Positions 1 through 5,885 of a stretch of DNA of 7,447 bases are shown piece after piece (the stretch's first letter is position 1; every line of letters starts with the position of its first letter). Below the pieces are notes generated by a model, which did not search any database, was not told the origin of the DNA, and was given only the letters and a program-made list of their open reading frames with translations. The DNA is taken from the NCBI GenBank assembly GCA_020056045.1, contig JAGVIM010000140.1, positions 1 through 7,447 on the forward strand, read 5' to 3'. Position numbers and translations under genes: made by a program. Source of the DNA: Nanobdellota archaeon (GTDB taxonomy: Archaea > Nanobdellota > Nanobdellia > Pacearchaeales > GW2011-AR1).

Positions 1-809
1 AAAACAAGTTAAAAGAACTTAAAGATGCAGGAGTTACAGAGTTTGTTGTTCATGTTGATAAATATCAAAACAGACCTGATATGAAAAGATTTGATAATAT
101 AAACGAATTAAGGCAACAATTTTGTGATATATTCAGGAGAGTTAAGGACGTAAATCTTGGTTTTATCATGCCTGTTTCTGGTGATGATTACTCTGATTTA
201 TCTAAAGCCATAAAGATATGTAAAAATAATTCAGATGTTGTTAATTTGCTAGTTTTATCTCCATACAAAGATGTATTGTTGAATAAAAACAAAACTTTTA
301 ATAAAACTCAACTACAAAATCCTAATATTGATAAGTTATCTAATTTTTTATGCAATGAATTCGATAGTAAACCTTGTGCTTTTTTAGGCAAGATACATTA
401 TAAAGATCAACCTTCGTGGATATTCACTGTTCCAGTATTTTATGGAGATAAGGTTGTTGGTTATTTGGATTCTTATTTATATAAAAAATTTCAAGAAAGA
501 TATAGAAAAAATAAAGGAAAATATTTTATCACGATAAAAGGAAATAAAATAAATACTAAATCTCTTTTTCCCCTTGTTCTTAATAAAAATGCTACCAAGA
601 TTTTGTGGAACTTAAGAAAAGAAAAGAAGAAAGATAACACTAAAGAATTAAGATATCAGGTGATCTTGATTATTGATGGACCGGATAAGATTAATGGTGA
701 GTGGAATCTTTGTGATGGTTGTCCTGATGCAATGTATTACAATGGCAAGCTTGTTCCATCCTGTCTTTTAGAAAGAGTAAAGGTTGGAGAGAATATTTCT
801 ATTAAATAA
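1..809 (+). CDS. Radical-SAM-type protein, C-terminal part (5' end outside window)
   Basis: The reading frame is open from position 3 to the TAA at 807-809 and shows 268 residues. The first in-frame ATG (position 81) is internal, because coding continues upstream through LKELKDAGVTEFVVHVDKYQ, which resembles a beta-alpha unit of a radical SAM TIM barrel (pattern 'lkeaGv..v.fHvD..Q.R'). The CxxxCxxC cluster motif that would prove the family would lie further upstream, outside the window. Near the C-terminus three cysteines form C-x2-C-x13-C (codons at 711, 720 and 762) within CDGCPD...LVPSC. As I recall it, such a tail ends one family of uncharacterised radical SAM proteins, where it could bind an auxiliary Fe-S cluster or zinc. 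Between these lie an alpha/beta region and a Lys/Arg-rich stretch (about 490-640). The substrate is unknown. The stop overlaps the end of the opposite-strand acetyltransferase by 8 bp. The radical SAM call is moderate; that the gene is partial is nearly certain. Confidence 0.65.
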   Translation, partial: NKLKELKDAGVTEFVVHVDKYQNRPDMKRFDNINELRQQFCDIFRRVKDVNLGFIMPVSGDDYSDLSKAIKICKNNSDVVNLLVLSPYKDVLLNKNKTFNKTQLQNPNIDKLSNFLCNEFDSKPCAFLGKIHYKDQPSWIFTVPVFYGDKVVGYLDSYLYKKFQERYRKNKGKYFITIKGNKINTKSLFPLVLNKNATKILWNLRKEKKKDNTKELRYQVILIIDGPDKINGEWNLCDGCPDAMYYNGKLVPSCLLERVKVGENISIK

Positions 810-1833
810 TTTGTTTTTCTAAACCAACGTATTTTCGAATTACCTTAATTCCTGGATAAGGAAGTTTAGTTATAATATTTCCTAATTTAATTAGAGCATA
901 TATTTCTTTTGATAATTTCATATCTTGAGCTTTTTTATGTTGATAATACAAAAGTGCAGCTCCTATTCTTTTATTTTGATATTCAAGTAAAACTCCTATG
1001 GTTTTTAGGATAATTAAGTTATTTATTGGGTCAATAATACTTGAACAAAATCCAACATCATTATCTTCATTATCTGAGAGTATTTGTATCATTAGGTTGT
1101 TTATATTATTTTCATAATCGCCATAGATATACATATACTCTTCTTCAGAGAGGTTAACAAAAGACCAGCTATCCTTAAAAATTTCATTAACCATTCTATA
1201 AATAGAAAGTAGTCCTTCTTTAAAATTGTTTTTTGTTAATTCTCTAATCTTAAACCCTTCTTGAATTGCTGATTCATAATCCTTTTTTGTATAAGTGAGT
1301 ATTGTACTAAAATCTGTTCTTTCAGCAGAACCATATTCAATTTTAATCTCAAAACCTTCTTTCTTGAATTGGTCAATATAATATTCTTTTGTTAATGGTT
1401 CTAGGATAAAAGTTTCATTTTCTTTTTGGTCTATTACAAATCTATAAGGATGCCAAATAGTCAAGTCAATAGGAGCATGGAGAGTTTTACAGTTTTTCTC
1501 TTTTAGACATTCAATAGCTTTATGAATTAGAAGCGAAGATATTTTATCATCGTTTATACATTCATAAAATCCAATAATTCCAATAGGATTATTATCTTGA
1601 TTTAATCTCGAGTCTATAATAGCTGAAATATGCCCTAGCGGTTTTTCGTTATCATAAGCAATAAAATTTTTTGTTTTTATAAATTTAAATGAAGGATTAC
1701 TAGGATTTATTAATTTCTTAATATAATCTATATAAGAATCTGCGTGATTATAATTATTATAAAGTTCTTTCATTAAATATATAAAATCTTTCTGATATCT
1801 TTCTTCAAATACATATTCAATAATATTAACCAT
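802..1833 (-). CDS. Tandem GNAT-fold N-acetyltransferase-like protein
   Basis: A 343-residue soluble protein that appears to contain two GNAT-like halves. The N-terminal half (about 1-180) has a typical beta4 strand with a following acidic segment (IGFYECINDD, 87-96) and a helix-strand ending in CKTLHAPIDLTIW (115-127), like the 'GP.n...w' segment of large YghO-type GNAT proteins. The C-terminal half (about 195-343) has MVNEIFKDSWSF (214-225), a Gly-Phe strand (260-262), and a motif-A-like acetyl-CoA pyrophosphate loop YQNKRIGAAL (285-294), close to the consensus Q/R-x-x-G-x-G/A. GNAT enzymes transfer an acyl group from acyl-CoA to an amine; the substrate here cannot be read. The start ATG at 1831-1833 is preceded by a strong Shine-Dalgarno site and overlaps the end of the upstream kinase-like gene by 8 bp, so translational coupling is likely. 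The first half has no clear CoA loop and may be structural. Confidence 0.75.
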   Translation of the reverse strand: MVNIIEYVFEERYQKDFIYLMKELYNNYNHADSYIDYIKKLINPSNPSFKFIKTKNFIAYDNEKPLGHISAIIDSRLNQDNNPIGIIGFYECINDDKISSLLIHKAIECLKEKNCKTLHAPIDLTIWHPYRFVIDQKENETFILEPLTKEYYIDQFKKEGFEIKIEYGSAERTDFSTILTYTKKDYESAIQEGFKIRELTKNNFKEGLLSIYRMVNEIFKDSWSFVNLSEEEYMYIYGDYENNINNLMIQILSDNEDNDVGFCSSIIDPINNLIILKTIGVLLEYQNKRIGAALLYYQHKKAQDMKLSKEIYALIKLGNIITKLPYPGIKVIRKYVGLEKQII

Positions 1834-4213
1834 CTATTTTTACCTCTCCTGTAAATCCATTGATAGTTATGGTTTGACCATCTTTAAAGGTTTTTGTTGC
1901 ATCTTTTAATCCGATTATGCATGGAAGATTTAATTCTCTCGATATAATTGCCGCATGCGAAAGCAATCCCCCATGTTCAACAATAATTCCCTTACATAAA
2001 CCAAATAAAGGAGTCCATCCAGGATCAGTATGTTTTGTTATCACAATATCATAAGTTCCTTTTTCAGGAAGTGAAAATGTTTTCATTACCTTAACTTTGC
2101 CTTTAACAATTCCGGGGGAGCATCCTTGACCAAGAAGTTTATTATTTACTTTATTACTTGATTTTTTTGTGAACTTTGAAGAAATAGATTGTCCATAGGT
2201 ATAAAATACGTCTTCTAACTCTTTAGTTTCATATTCAGTATATTGTTTCTTTCTTCTATTGACTATTTTAATTAAATCTCGATCTTTTGATTTTTTATTG
2301 ATATAATTGATAATTTCATCAACTTCTAAGTAAAATATGTCCTCAGGATTTCTTAAAATTTCTAACTCCTTAAATCTCTTTCCTATTTCAAAAAAAACCT
2401 TTCTTGCTATGCTAAATGATTGAGCTCTCAGTAATCTCATTTCTTCTCTTTGTCTTGCATAAAATTTAATCTTTTTTAGTACATAATTAAGATAAACTTT
2501 TTTGTTTAATGATAATTTAAGGTCTTTAATAGAAGAATCCACATTAAAATCTTGCTTTGATATATTTTTTGAATAAAGTAAAAGCAATTTTATAATATAT
2601 TCCGGAGTTGTATCTAAATCTTCTGTTTCCAATTTTAATTCATTAGCAAATCTTCCACCATACTCTTTTAAATATTTTTGAATACTTTTACTTAGTTTAC
2701 AGTACTCTGAATTTGTATTAATTTCATTTAAACATCTTTTATAATTTTCTTGATTCGCTAATCTCACAAGATCTTTAAATCCACTAAATTCTCTAGAGAG
2801 TTCATTTAAGTAGCTTACCTGTTTGGCACTAATAACATTTCTTATGCCTGAGATAAACTGAATAAAATGATTTTCAAGATTATTCTTCTTACAGAATTTT
2901 TTTAACATTCCAAAATAAGTCATTAACAGAAAATCACTTTCAACTGTAATACTCCATTTATTTAGAAGTTTGCTAACTGAATCATGATAAATTTCAGTTA
3001 ATTCCTCTGGGCTTAACTTGTTTAAATCTTGTTTGTTAAAAACGGATAAATAGTTTTTTACTAACATCTTAAAATCATTAACCTCTTTATTAAATAAGGG
3101 ATATCGAAACAAAAGCCCAGTATAATATTTTATCTTAAAAAATTTAGAAACATTCTTTTTATATTCGCTATCTAATTCTGCTTTGCTTTTTGCTGATATC
3201 ATTATATCAAGATTTATCTTATTTCTTTCATATCCGGGATATAAGGTCAACATTTTATACCAGTTCAACATGTTATAGTAAACTCTACCATAAAAAAATC
3301 CTAGAAGATTTTCGAATAAAAATTCATTTTCTTTAATTTTCTTTTCACTAACATAAGATTTTCTCGCTAAATCCATATAAGTTATTTTATATGCATATTT
3401 TATGTAAGAAGATGTTAATGGCAAGGTTATTCCGCTATAACTTTCTGCTATGTTAGAATTATCCCATACTAATACTTCTTCAGAAATCGGTTTTGTAATA
3501 GGTCTAGATTGTAAAATATAAATCTTATTATCTTTAATCGTCCATTCAATATCCTGAGGTTTTTTGAACGTTTCTTCTATACTTTTTCCTAGACTTACTA
3601 ATGTATTAATTTGAAAATCTGTTAAACTAAATTTATCTTTATATTTTGTTTTTTCTATTATATCTCCTCTTTTATCAATAAATAAACTATCGACATCTTC
3701 TCCATTAACAACTGAAGAGGTTATTCCAAAATTGGAATTTATCAATGTTCCATTTTGTCCATCCTTTATTATTGAAGAAAACATTACTCCAGAAACATCT
3801 CCTTCAATAAACTCTTGAATAAAAAAAGAAAGTTTGGGTTTTATTTTGATTTTCTTTAATTTTAAATAGTGTTTAAGTTTCTCAGAATTGGTTGAACCAA
3901 TCACTTTTATTAATGCGGATTTTATTTCATTTTTCTTAGTAATTATCTCAGATTCAAATATTCCTGCAAAACTTGTCTCTTTAGTATCTTCACCAATAGC
4001 CGATGATCTTATAATTAATTTGGTACTATCATTGAATATTCCTTCTATCTCTTTGGTTATTTTATCGATTTCTCTTAATGTTATTTTTTTATTTTTAATC
4101 AATAAAATGTTAGGAATATTAAATCCCTTTTCATTTAAAATTAATAGGTTTCTTGCTTTTCCTCCAATATCTTCATCTGAAGGTATTTTATTTTCTAAAT
4201 CGTTTATATCCAT
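1826..4213 (-). CDS. PEP synthase / rifampicin phosphotransferase-like ATP-grasp enzyme
   Basis: A 795-residue protein with three parts. Residues 1-240 form a PPDK_N-type ATP-grasp domain: IGGKARNLLIL (16-26) with the ATP-binding Lys19, IIRSSAIGEDTKETSFAG (67-84), FIQEFIEGDVSGVMFS (131-146), and DIEW...YILQSRPIT (221-240). Residues 250 to about 690 form a helical central region that opens with SNIAESYSGITLPLTSS (253-269). The C-terminus (about 700-795) is the swivelling phosphohistidine domain with EHGGLLSHAAIISREL, catalytic His753. The TIM-barrel PEP/pyruvate domain of true PEP synthase and PPDK is absent, so the order ATP-grasp, central, His domain matches the rifampicin phosphotransferase type. 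Those enzymes use ATP to phosphorylate a small molecule via phospho-His, releasing AMP and phosphate. The substrate is unknown; rifampicin itself is unlikely to be the natural one. I chose ATG 4213 over a longer open frame because the domain begins directly after it and a TATA box lies at leaderless distance. It is cotranscribed with the GNAT gene. Confidence 0.85.
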   Translation of the reverse strand: MDINDLENKIPSDEDIGGKARNLLILNEKGFNIPNILLIKNKKITLREIDKITKEIEGIFNDSTKLIIRSSAIGEDTKETSFAGIFESEIITKKNEIKSALIKVIGSTNSEKLKHYLKLKKIKIKPKLSFFIQEFIEGDVSGVMFSSIIKDGQNGTLINSNFGITSSVVNGEDVDSLFIDKRGDIIEKTKYKDKFSLTDFQINTLVSLGKSIEETFKKPQDIEWTIKDNKIYILQSRPITKPISEEVLVWDNSNIAESYSGITLPLTSSYIKYAYKITYMDLARKSYVSEKKIKENEFLFENLLGFFYGRVYYNMLNWYKMLTLYPGYERNKINLDIMISAKSKAELDSEYKKNVSKFFKIKYYTGLLFRYPLFNKEVNDFKMLVKNYLSVFNKQDLNKLSPEELTEIYHDSVSKLLNKWSITVESDFLLMTYFGMLKKFCKKNNLENHFIQFISGIRNVISAKQVSYLNELSREFSGFKDLVRLANQENYKRCLNEINTNSEYCKLSKSIQKYLKEYGGRFANELKLETEDLDTTPEYIIKLLLLYSKNISKQDFNVDSSIKDLKLSLNKKVYLNYVLKKIKFYARQREEMRLLRAQSFSIARKVFFEIGKRFKELEILRNPEDIFYLEVDEIINYINKKSKDRDLIKIVNRRKKQYTEYETKELEDVFYTYGQSISSKFTKKSSNKVNNKLLGQGCSPGIVKGKVKVMKTFSLPEKGTYDIVITKHTDPGWTPLFGLCKGIIVEHGGLLSHAAIISRELNLPCIIGLKDATKTFKDGQTITINGFTGEVKIDG
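1842..1850 (-). promoter_or_regulatory. Shine-Dalgarno site of the GNAT gene
   Basis: On the minus strand AGGAGAGGT lies inside the last codons of the kinase-like gene, 8 nt before the ATG at 1833. It matches the archaeal anti-SD target (GGAGGTGA) well and fixes the start of the acetyltransferase. Its position inside the upstream gene supports an operon. Confidence 0.7.
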
Positions 4214-4234
4214 ACAGATTAAGTGGACAAAAAC

Positions 4235-4242
4235 TTTATATA
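4235..4242. promoter_or_regulatory. Shared bidirectional TATA box
   Basis: TTTATATA on the plus strand reads TATATAAA on the minus strand, so it is near-symmetric. Counting about 23-24 nt downstream on the minus strand lands on the ATG at 4213, predicting a leaderless mRNA for the kinase-like gene; no Shine-Dalgarno site precedes that ATG. The same distance on the plus strand lands near 4265, giving a leader of about 13 nt that contains a Shine-Dalgarno site before ATG 4278. The spacing is seen in the sequence; actual use in both directions is inferred. Confidence 0.7.
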
Positions 4243-4266
4243 CCTTTATTTCCTTATTTATAATAT

Positions 4267-4272
4267 GGGGTG
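4267..4272 (+). promoter_or_regulatory. Shine-Dalgarno site deciding the start at 4278
   Basis: GGGGTG lies 5 nt before the ATG at 4278 and resembles the archaeal GGAGGTG ribosome site. The same frame is open upstream to beyond 3888, but that stretch is antisense to the kinase-like gene and lies before the predicted transcription start, so ATG 4278 is the start. Confidence 0.65.
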
Positions 4273-4277
4273 TAATA

Positions 4278-4832
4278 ATGATATTTGAAATAATTGTAAT
4301 ATTGATTGCTTTATTATTTATTATATTTCTACAAATTAAGGATAAACATACTATCAAAAAATTTGTTGTGATAGTTATAGGAGTTCTTTTATTTGAATAT
4401 TTTACTCAAGCTCTTTGGTTTAATAAAAATCTTGAATCGTGGTCATATCTATATCTTGATGTAAGTTGGATATTAACTATTGGTTGGGCTACAATTGTTC
4501 TTGTATCTATGGCAATTATTGAATATTATCAAAAGAAAAGTTCTGAACTTAAAAAATTTATATTAACTGGATTAGTTGTAAGTATTATTGCTTTTTTTGC
4601 AGAGTGGGTTGTTCTAGCATTAGATATTAGAGAATATTCTGCACCAGTTTTAAAATTAATACAAGAATCCCCTTTACTATTTGGTATTCTTCCTTTAAGA
4701 GAAGCAATTTATGTTCCAGCTTTTGTTTTTTTGATTATAGCATTTGTTAAATATTGGGAACCTAGAATGGAAATAATAGATAATCTTGTTAATGATGTAA
4801 AGAAAATAACTAAAAGGGGTAAGAAAAGATGA
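4278..4832 (+). CDS. Five-helix membrane protein, paralog of the next gene
   Basis: A 184-residue integral membrane protein of a family I do not recognise. Hydrophobic helices lie at about 1-20, 29-48, 62-84, 93-115 and 143-160, followed by a basic tail (KKITKRGKKR, 175-184) that probably stays in the cytoplasm. Features shared with the next gene are FE (39-40), LW (46-47), SWSYLY (54-59), VSWI (62-65), TIGW (67-70), Glu109, REYS (118-121) and a Pro-x-x-Glu (139-142). Conserved Glu, Arg, Trp and Tyr at helix ends suggest a polar site at the membrane rather than a plain anchor. It starts 36 nt from the shared TATA box and overlaps the next gene by ATGA, so the two are made together and may form a heterodimer. 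The distribution of Glu/Trp and the G/L-P-x-E near the last helix distantly recall lycopene cyclase domains, but I would not assign that function. Confidence 0.8.
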   Translation: MIFEIIVILIALLFIIFLQIKDKHTIKKFVVIVIGVLLFEYFTQALWFNKNLESWSYLYLDVSWILTIGWATIVLVSMAIIEYYQKKSSELKKFILTGLVVSIIAFFAEWVVLALDIREYSAPVLKLIQESPLLFGILPLREAIYVPAFVFLIIAFVKYWEPRMEIIDNLVNDVKKITKRGKKR

Positions 4833-5347
4833 ATATCACCTCTTTAACCTTAGAAATTTTAATTATTATAGTAACTATCGGGATATATAGTTATTTAAAA
4901 AATTATGAAAAGAAAGCTAAACAAAAGTTTATAATTTTATTTATTGCAGTTTTCCTATTTGAAATAATGAGTGAGCCCATGTGGATTAATCATCTATTTA
5001 ATTCTTGGGCTTATTTATATGGAAATGTTTCTTGGATAGTTACTCTTGGATGGGTTGATATATTTTTTGTATCTTTTATAATAGTTGATAAATTAATATT
5101 TAAGAATAAAAAATTATCAGAAAAAATAAAGTTTTGGTTATATCTGTTAATTGTAACAATTATAACAGTTCCTTTAGAAGCAATGTTATTAAAGTATGGA
5201 TTTAGGTCTTATTCTTCTGCTTTAACCGATACTTTCAGTGGATTATTAATACCTTTTACAGGAGTTCCTATAGAATTATTAATAGCAGTTCCAATGATTG
5301 CAGCTTTAATAATTCCATTCTATAAATATGTAAACAGCATAGAATAA
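4829..5347 (+). CDS. Five-helix membrane protein, second paralog
   Basis: A 172-residue integral membrane protein. Helices lie at about 5-23, 33-52, 67-90, 102-121 and 145-165. It aligns through its whole length with the preceding protein: FE (44-45), MW (51-52), SWAYLY (59-64), VSWI (67-70), TLGW (72-75), Glu117, RSYS (126-129) and GVPIE (145-149). Its basic C-terminal tail is missing, ending in YKYVNSIE. The start ATG overlaps the upstream TGA in ATGA, and an AGGGGT site (4815-4820) lies 8 nt before it, so coupled translation is likely. The pair is an old tandem duplication: conserved residues are kept while most other positions differ. Function unknown; a two-subunit membrane enzyme or transporter is conceivable. 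An oligo-T run (5349-5353) directly after the stop may end the transcript. Confidence 0.8.
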   Translation: MNITSLTLEILIIIVTIGIYSYLKNYEKKAKQKFIILFIAVFLFEIMSEPMWINHLFNSWAYLYGNVSWIVTLGWVDIFFVSFIIVDKLIFKNKKLSEKIKFWLYLLIVTIITVPLEAMLLKYGFRSYSSALTDTFSGLLIPFTGVPIELLIAVPMIAALIIPFYKYVNSIE

Positions 5348-5352
5348 GTTTT

Positions 5353-5360
5353 TATTTAAA
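5353..5360 (+). promoter_or_regulatory. Possible TATA box of the tRNA-Val-like gene
   Basis: TATTTAAA ends 24 nt before the predicted tRNA 5' end at 5385, the normal archaeal spacing. It is a weak match in AT-rich DNA, so spacing is the only real support. A transcript from here could also continue into the gene at 5482. Confidence 0.35.
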
Positions 5361-5384
5361 ATGAAATTTATTAATAATCTAAAT

Positions 5385-5455
5385 AGGCTTGTAGTCTAGT
5401 GGCAAACTGACTCGTTTACACCGAGTATTCCGCAGTTCGATCCTGCGTAGGTCCA
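5385..5455 (+). tRNA. tRNA-Val(UAC)-like gene with defective D arm
   Basis: The anticodon arm is perfect: ACTCG / TTTACAC / CGAGT (5410-5426), anticodon TAC at 5417-5419. The T arm is perfect: CGCAG / TTCGATC / CTGCG (5431-5447). The variable loop is 4 nt and the discriminator base is A (5455), as expected for Val. No CCA is encoded. The weak parts are the acceptor and D arms. The acceptor (5385-5391 with 5448-5454) has an A-C mismatch at 1-72, three G-U and three Watson-Crick pairs. The D region has normal GTCT and GG (5394-5402), but its 3' strand does not pair unless it takes two bases (5410-5411) from the anticodon stem, as if 2-3 nt were lost. It may be a functional but irregular tRNA, or a decaying duplicate of a normal tRNA-Val elsewhere. 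Confidence 0.65.
5414..5425 (+). repeat. 12-bp direct repeat, first copy
   Basis: GTTTACACCGAG, the anticodon loop and 3' anticodon stem of the tRNA-Val-like gene, recurs exactly at 5920-5931, 506 bp further on. The repeats enclose the whole 115-residue gene. Archaeal integrases often recombine within tRNA anticodon or T arms, but no integrase is visible here. Confidence 0.7.
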
Positions 5456-5481
5456 TATTTTCAAAAGGAGAAAAAAGTAAA

Positions 5482-5829
5482 ATGGAGTATTTTTCAAAAA
5501 GAACAGGTATATGTTTATTTGTTATAGGAATTGCAATGTTTTTACTTAATTACTTTACTTCAACATGGTGGAATATAGATATTGATATTCTTGGTGCGAT
5601 GATTGCAGTTCTTGGTTTAGTTATTGCAATAGCAACGAGTTTTAAAATGAAGAAGTCAAAAAAATGGTTAACAAGAAAGAATGGAATATGGTTGTGTGCA
5701 ATTGGAGTAATAATAGAAATTATAATCGGACTTCTAAATCTTTTAGGACTTAGTAATAATGGTGGTGAATTTGGTGCAATAATATTTGTTTTAGGTATAA
5801 TACTTATAGCTGTGAGATGGAAACATTAA
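5482..5829 (+). CDS. Small four-helix membrane protein with internal repeat
   Basis: A 115-residue protein of no family I recognise. Two halves repeat each other: SKRTGICLFVIG...LGAMIAVLGLVIAI (5-52) and TRKNGIWLCAIG...FGAIIFVLGIILIA (64-111), each with two hydrophobic helices around a short polar loop (WWNIDID in the first, SNNGGE in the second). The halves are joined by a basic linker (KMKKSKKWLTRKN, 55-67), which predicts that the linker and N-terminus are cytoplasmic. There is no signal peptide or catalytic motif. The start is supported by AAGGAG at 5465-5470, 11 nt before the ATG. The gene sits 26 nt after the tRNA-Val-like gene and has no clear promoter of its own, so it may be read from the tRNA promoter. 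It is bracketed on the other side by a decayed tRNA copy, which suggests it belongs to a duplicated or inserted segment. Confidence 0.7.
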   Translation: MEYFSKRTGICLFVIGIAMFLLNYFTSTWWNIDIDILGAMIAVLGLVIAIATSFKMKKSKKWLTRKNGIWLCAIGVIIEIIIGLLNLLGLSNNGGEFGAIIFVLGIILIAVRWKH

Positions 5830-5860
5830 AAATAAAACTAATAAATTCAGGTGTAAAAAA

Positions 5861-5885
5861 ATATAATTTATTATATAAATTATAT
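5861..5885. terminator. AT-only palindrome, possible minus-strand terminator
   Basis: Perfect 10-bp arms ATATAATTTA (5861-5870) and TAAATTATAT (5876-5885) surround a 5-nt loop. Seven A residues at 5855-5861 become a T run just after the hairpin on the minus strand, so the site could end the ABC-F transcript, whose stop is at 5964. The same stretch contains TTATATAA (5871-5878), which could instead act as a plus-strand TATA box about 24 nt before the hairpin at 5902. All-AT stems are weak, so the role is uncertain. Confidence 0.4.

Noticed and set aside
81..809. Complete 242-residue protein starting at ATG 81.
   Set aside because: In-frame coding with a radical-SAM-like segment continues upstream to the window edge, so the ATG is internal.
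1826..4213. Canonical PEP synthase (ppsA) or pyruvate phosphate dikinase.
   Set aside because: The swivelling His domain is at the very C-terminus and no PEP/pyruvate TIM barrel follows, so the architecture does not match.
3888..4277. N-terminal extension of the first membrane protein (open frame upstream of 4278).
   Set aside because: It lies antisense to the well-supported ATP-grasp domain, precedes the predicted transcription start, and the Shine-Dalgarno site GGGGTG points to ATG 4278.
4214..4357. Extension of the kinase-like protein by 48 residues to an ATG at 4357.
   Set aside because: The added residues are low-complexity and Ile/Asn-rich, lie antisense to the membrane protein and cross the TATA box. 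The conserved IGGKARNL begins right after the ATG at 4213.
4278..5347. Assignment of the membrane pair as a heterodimeric lycopene cyclase.
   Set aside because: The resemblance is limited to scattered Glu/Trp and a P-x-E. The proteins are longer than CrtYc/CrtYd, have five helices, and no carotenoid genes are nearby.
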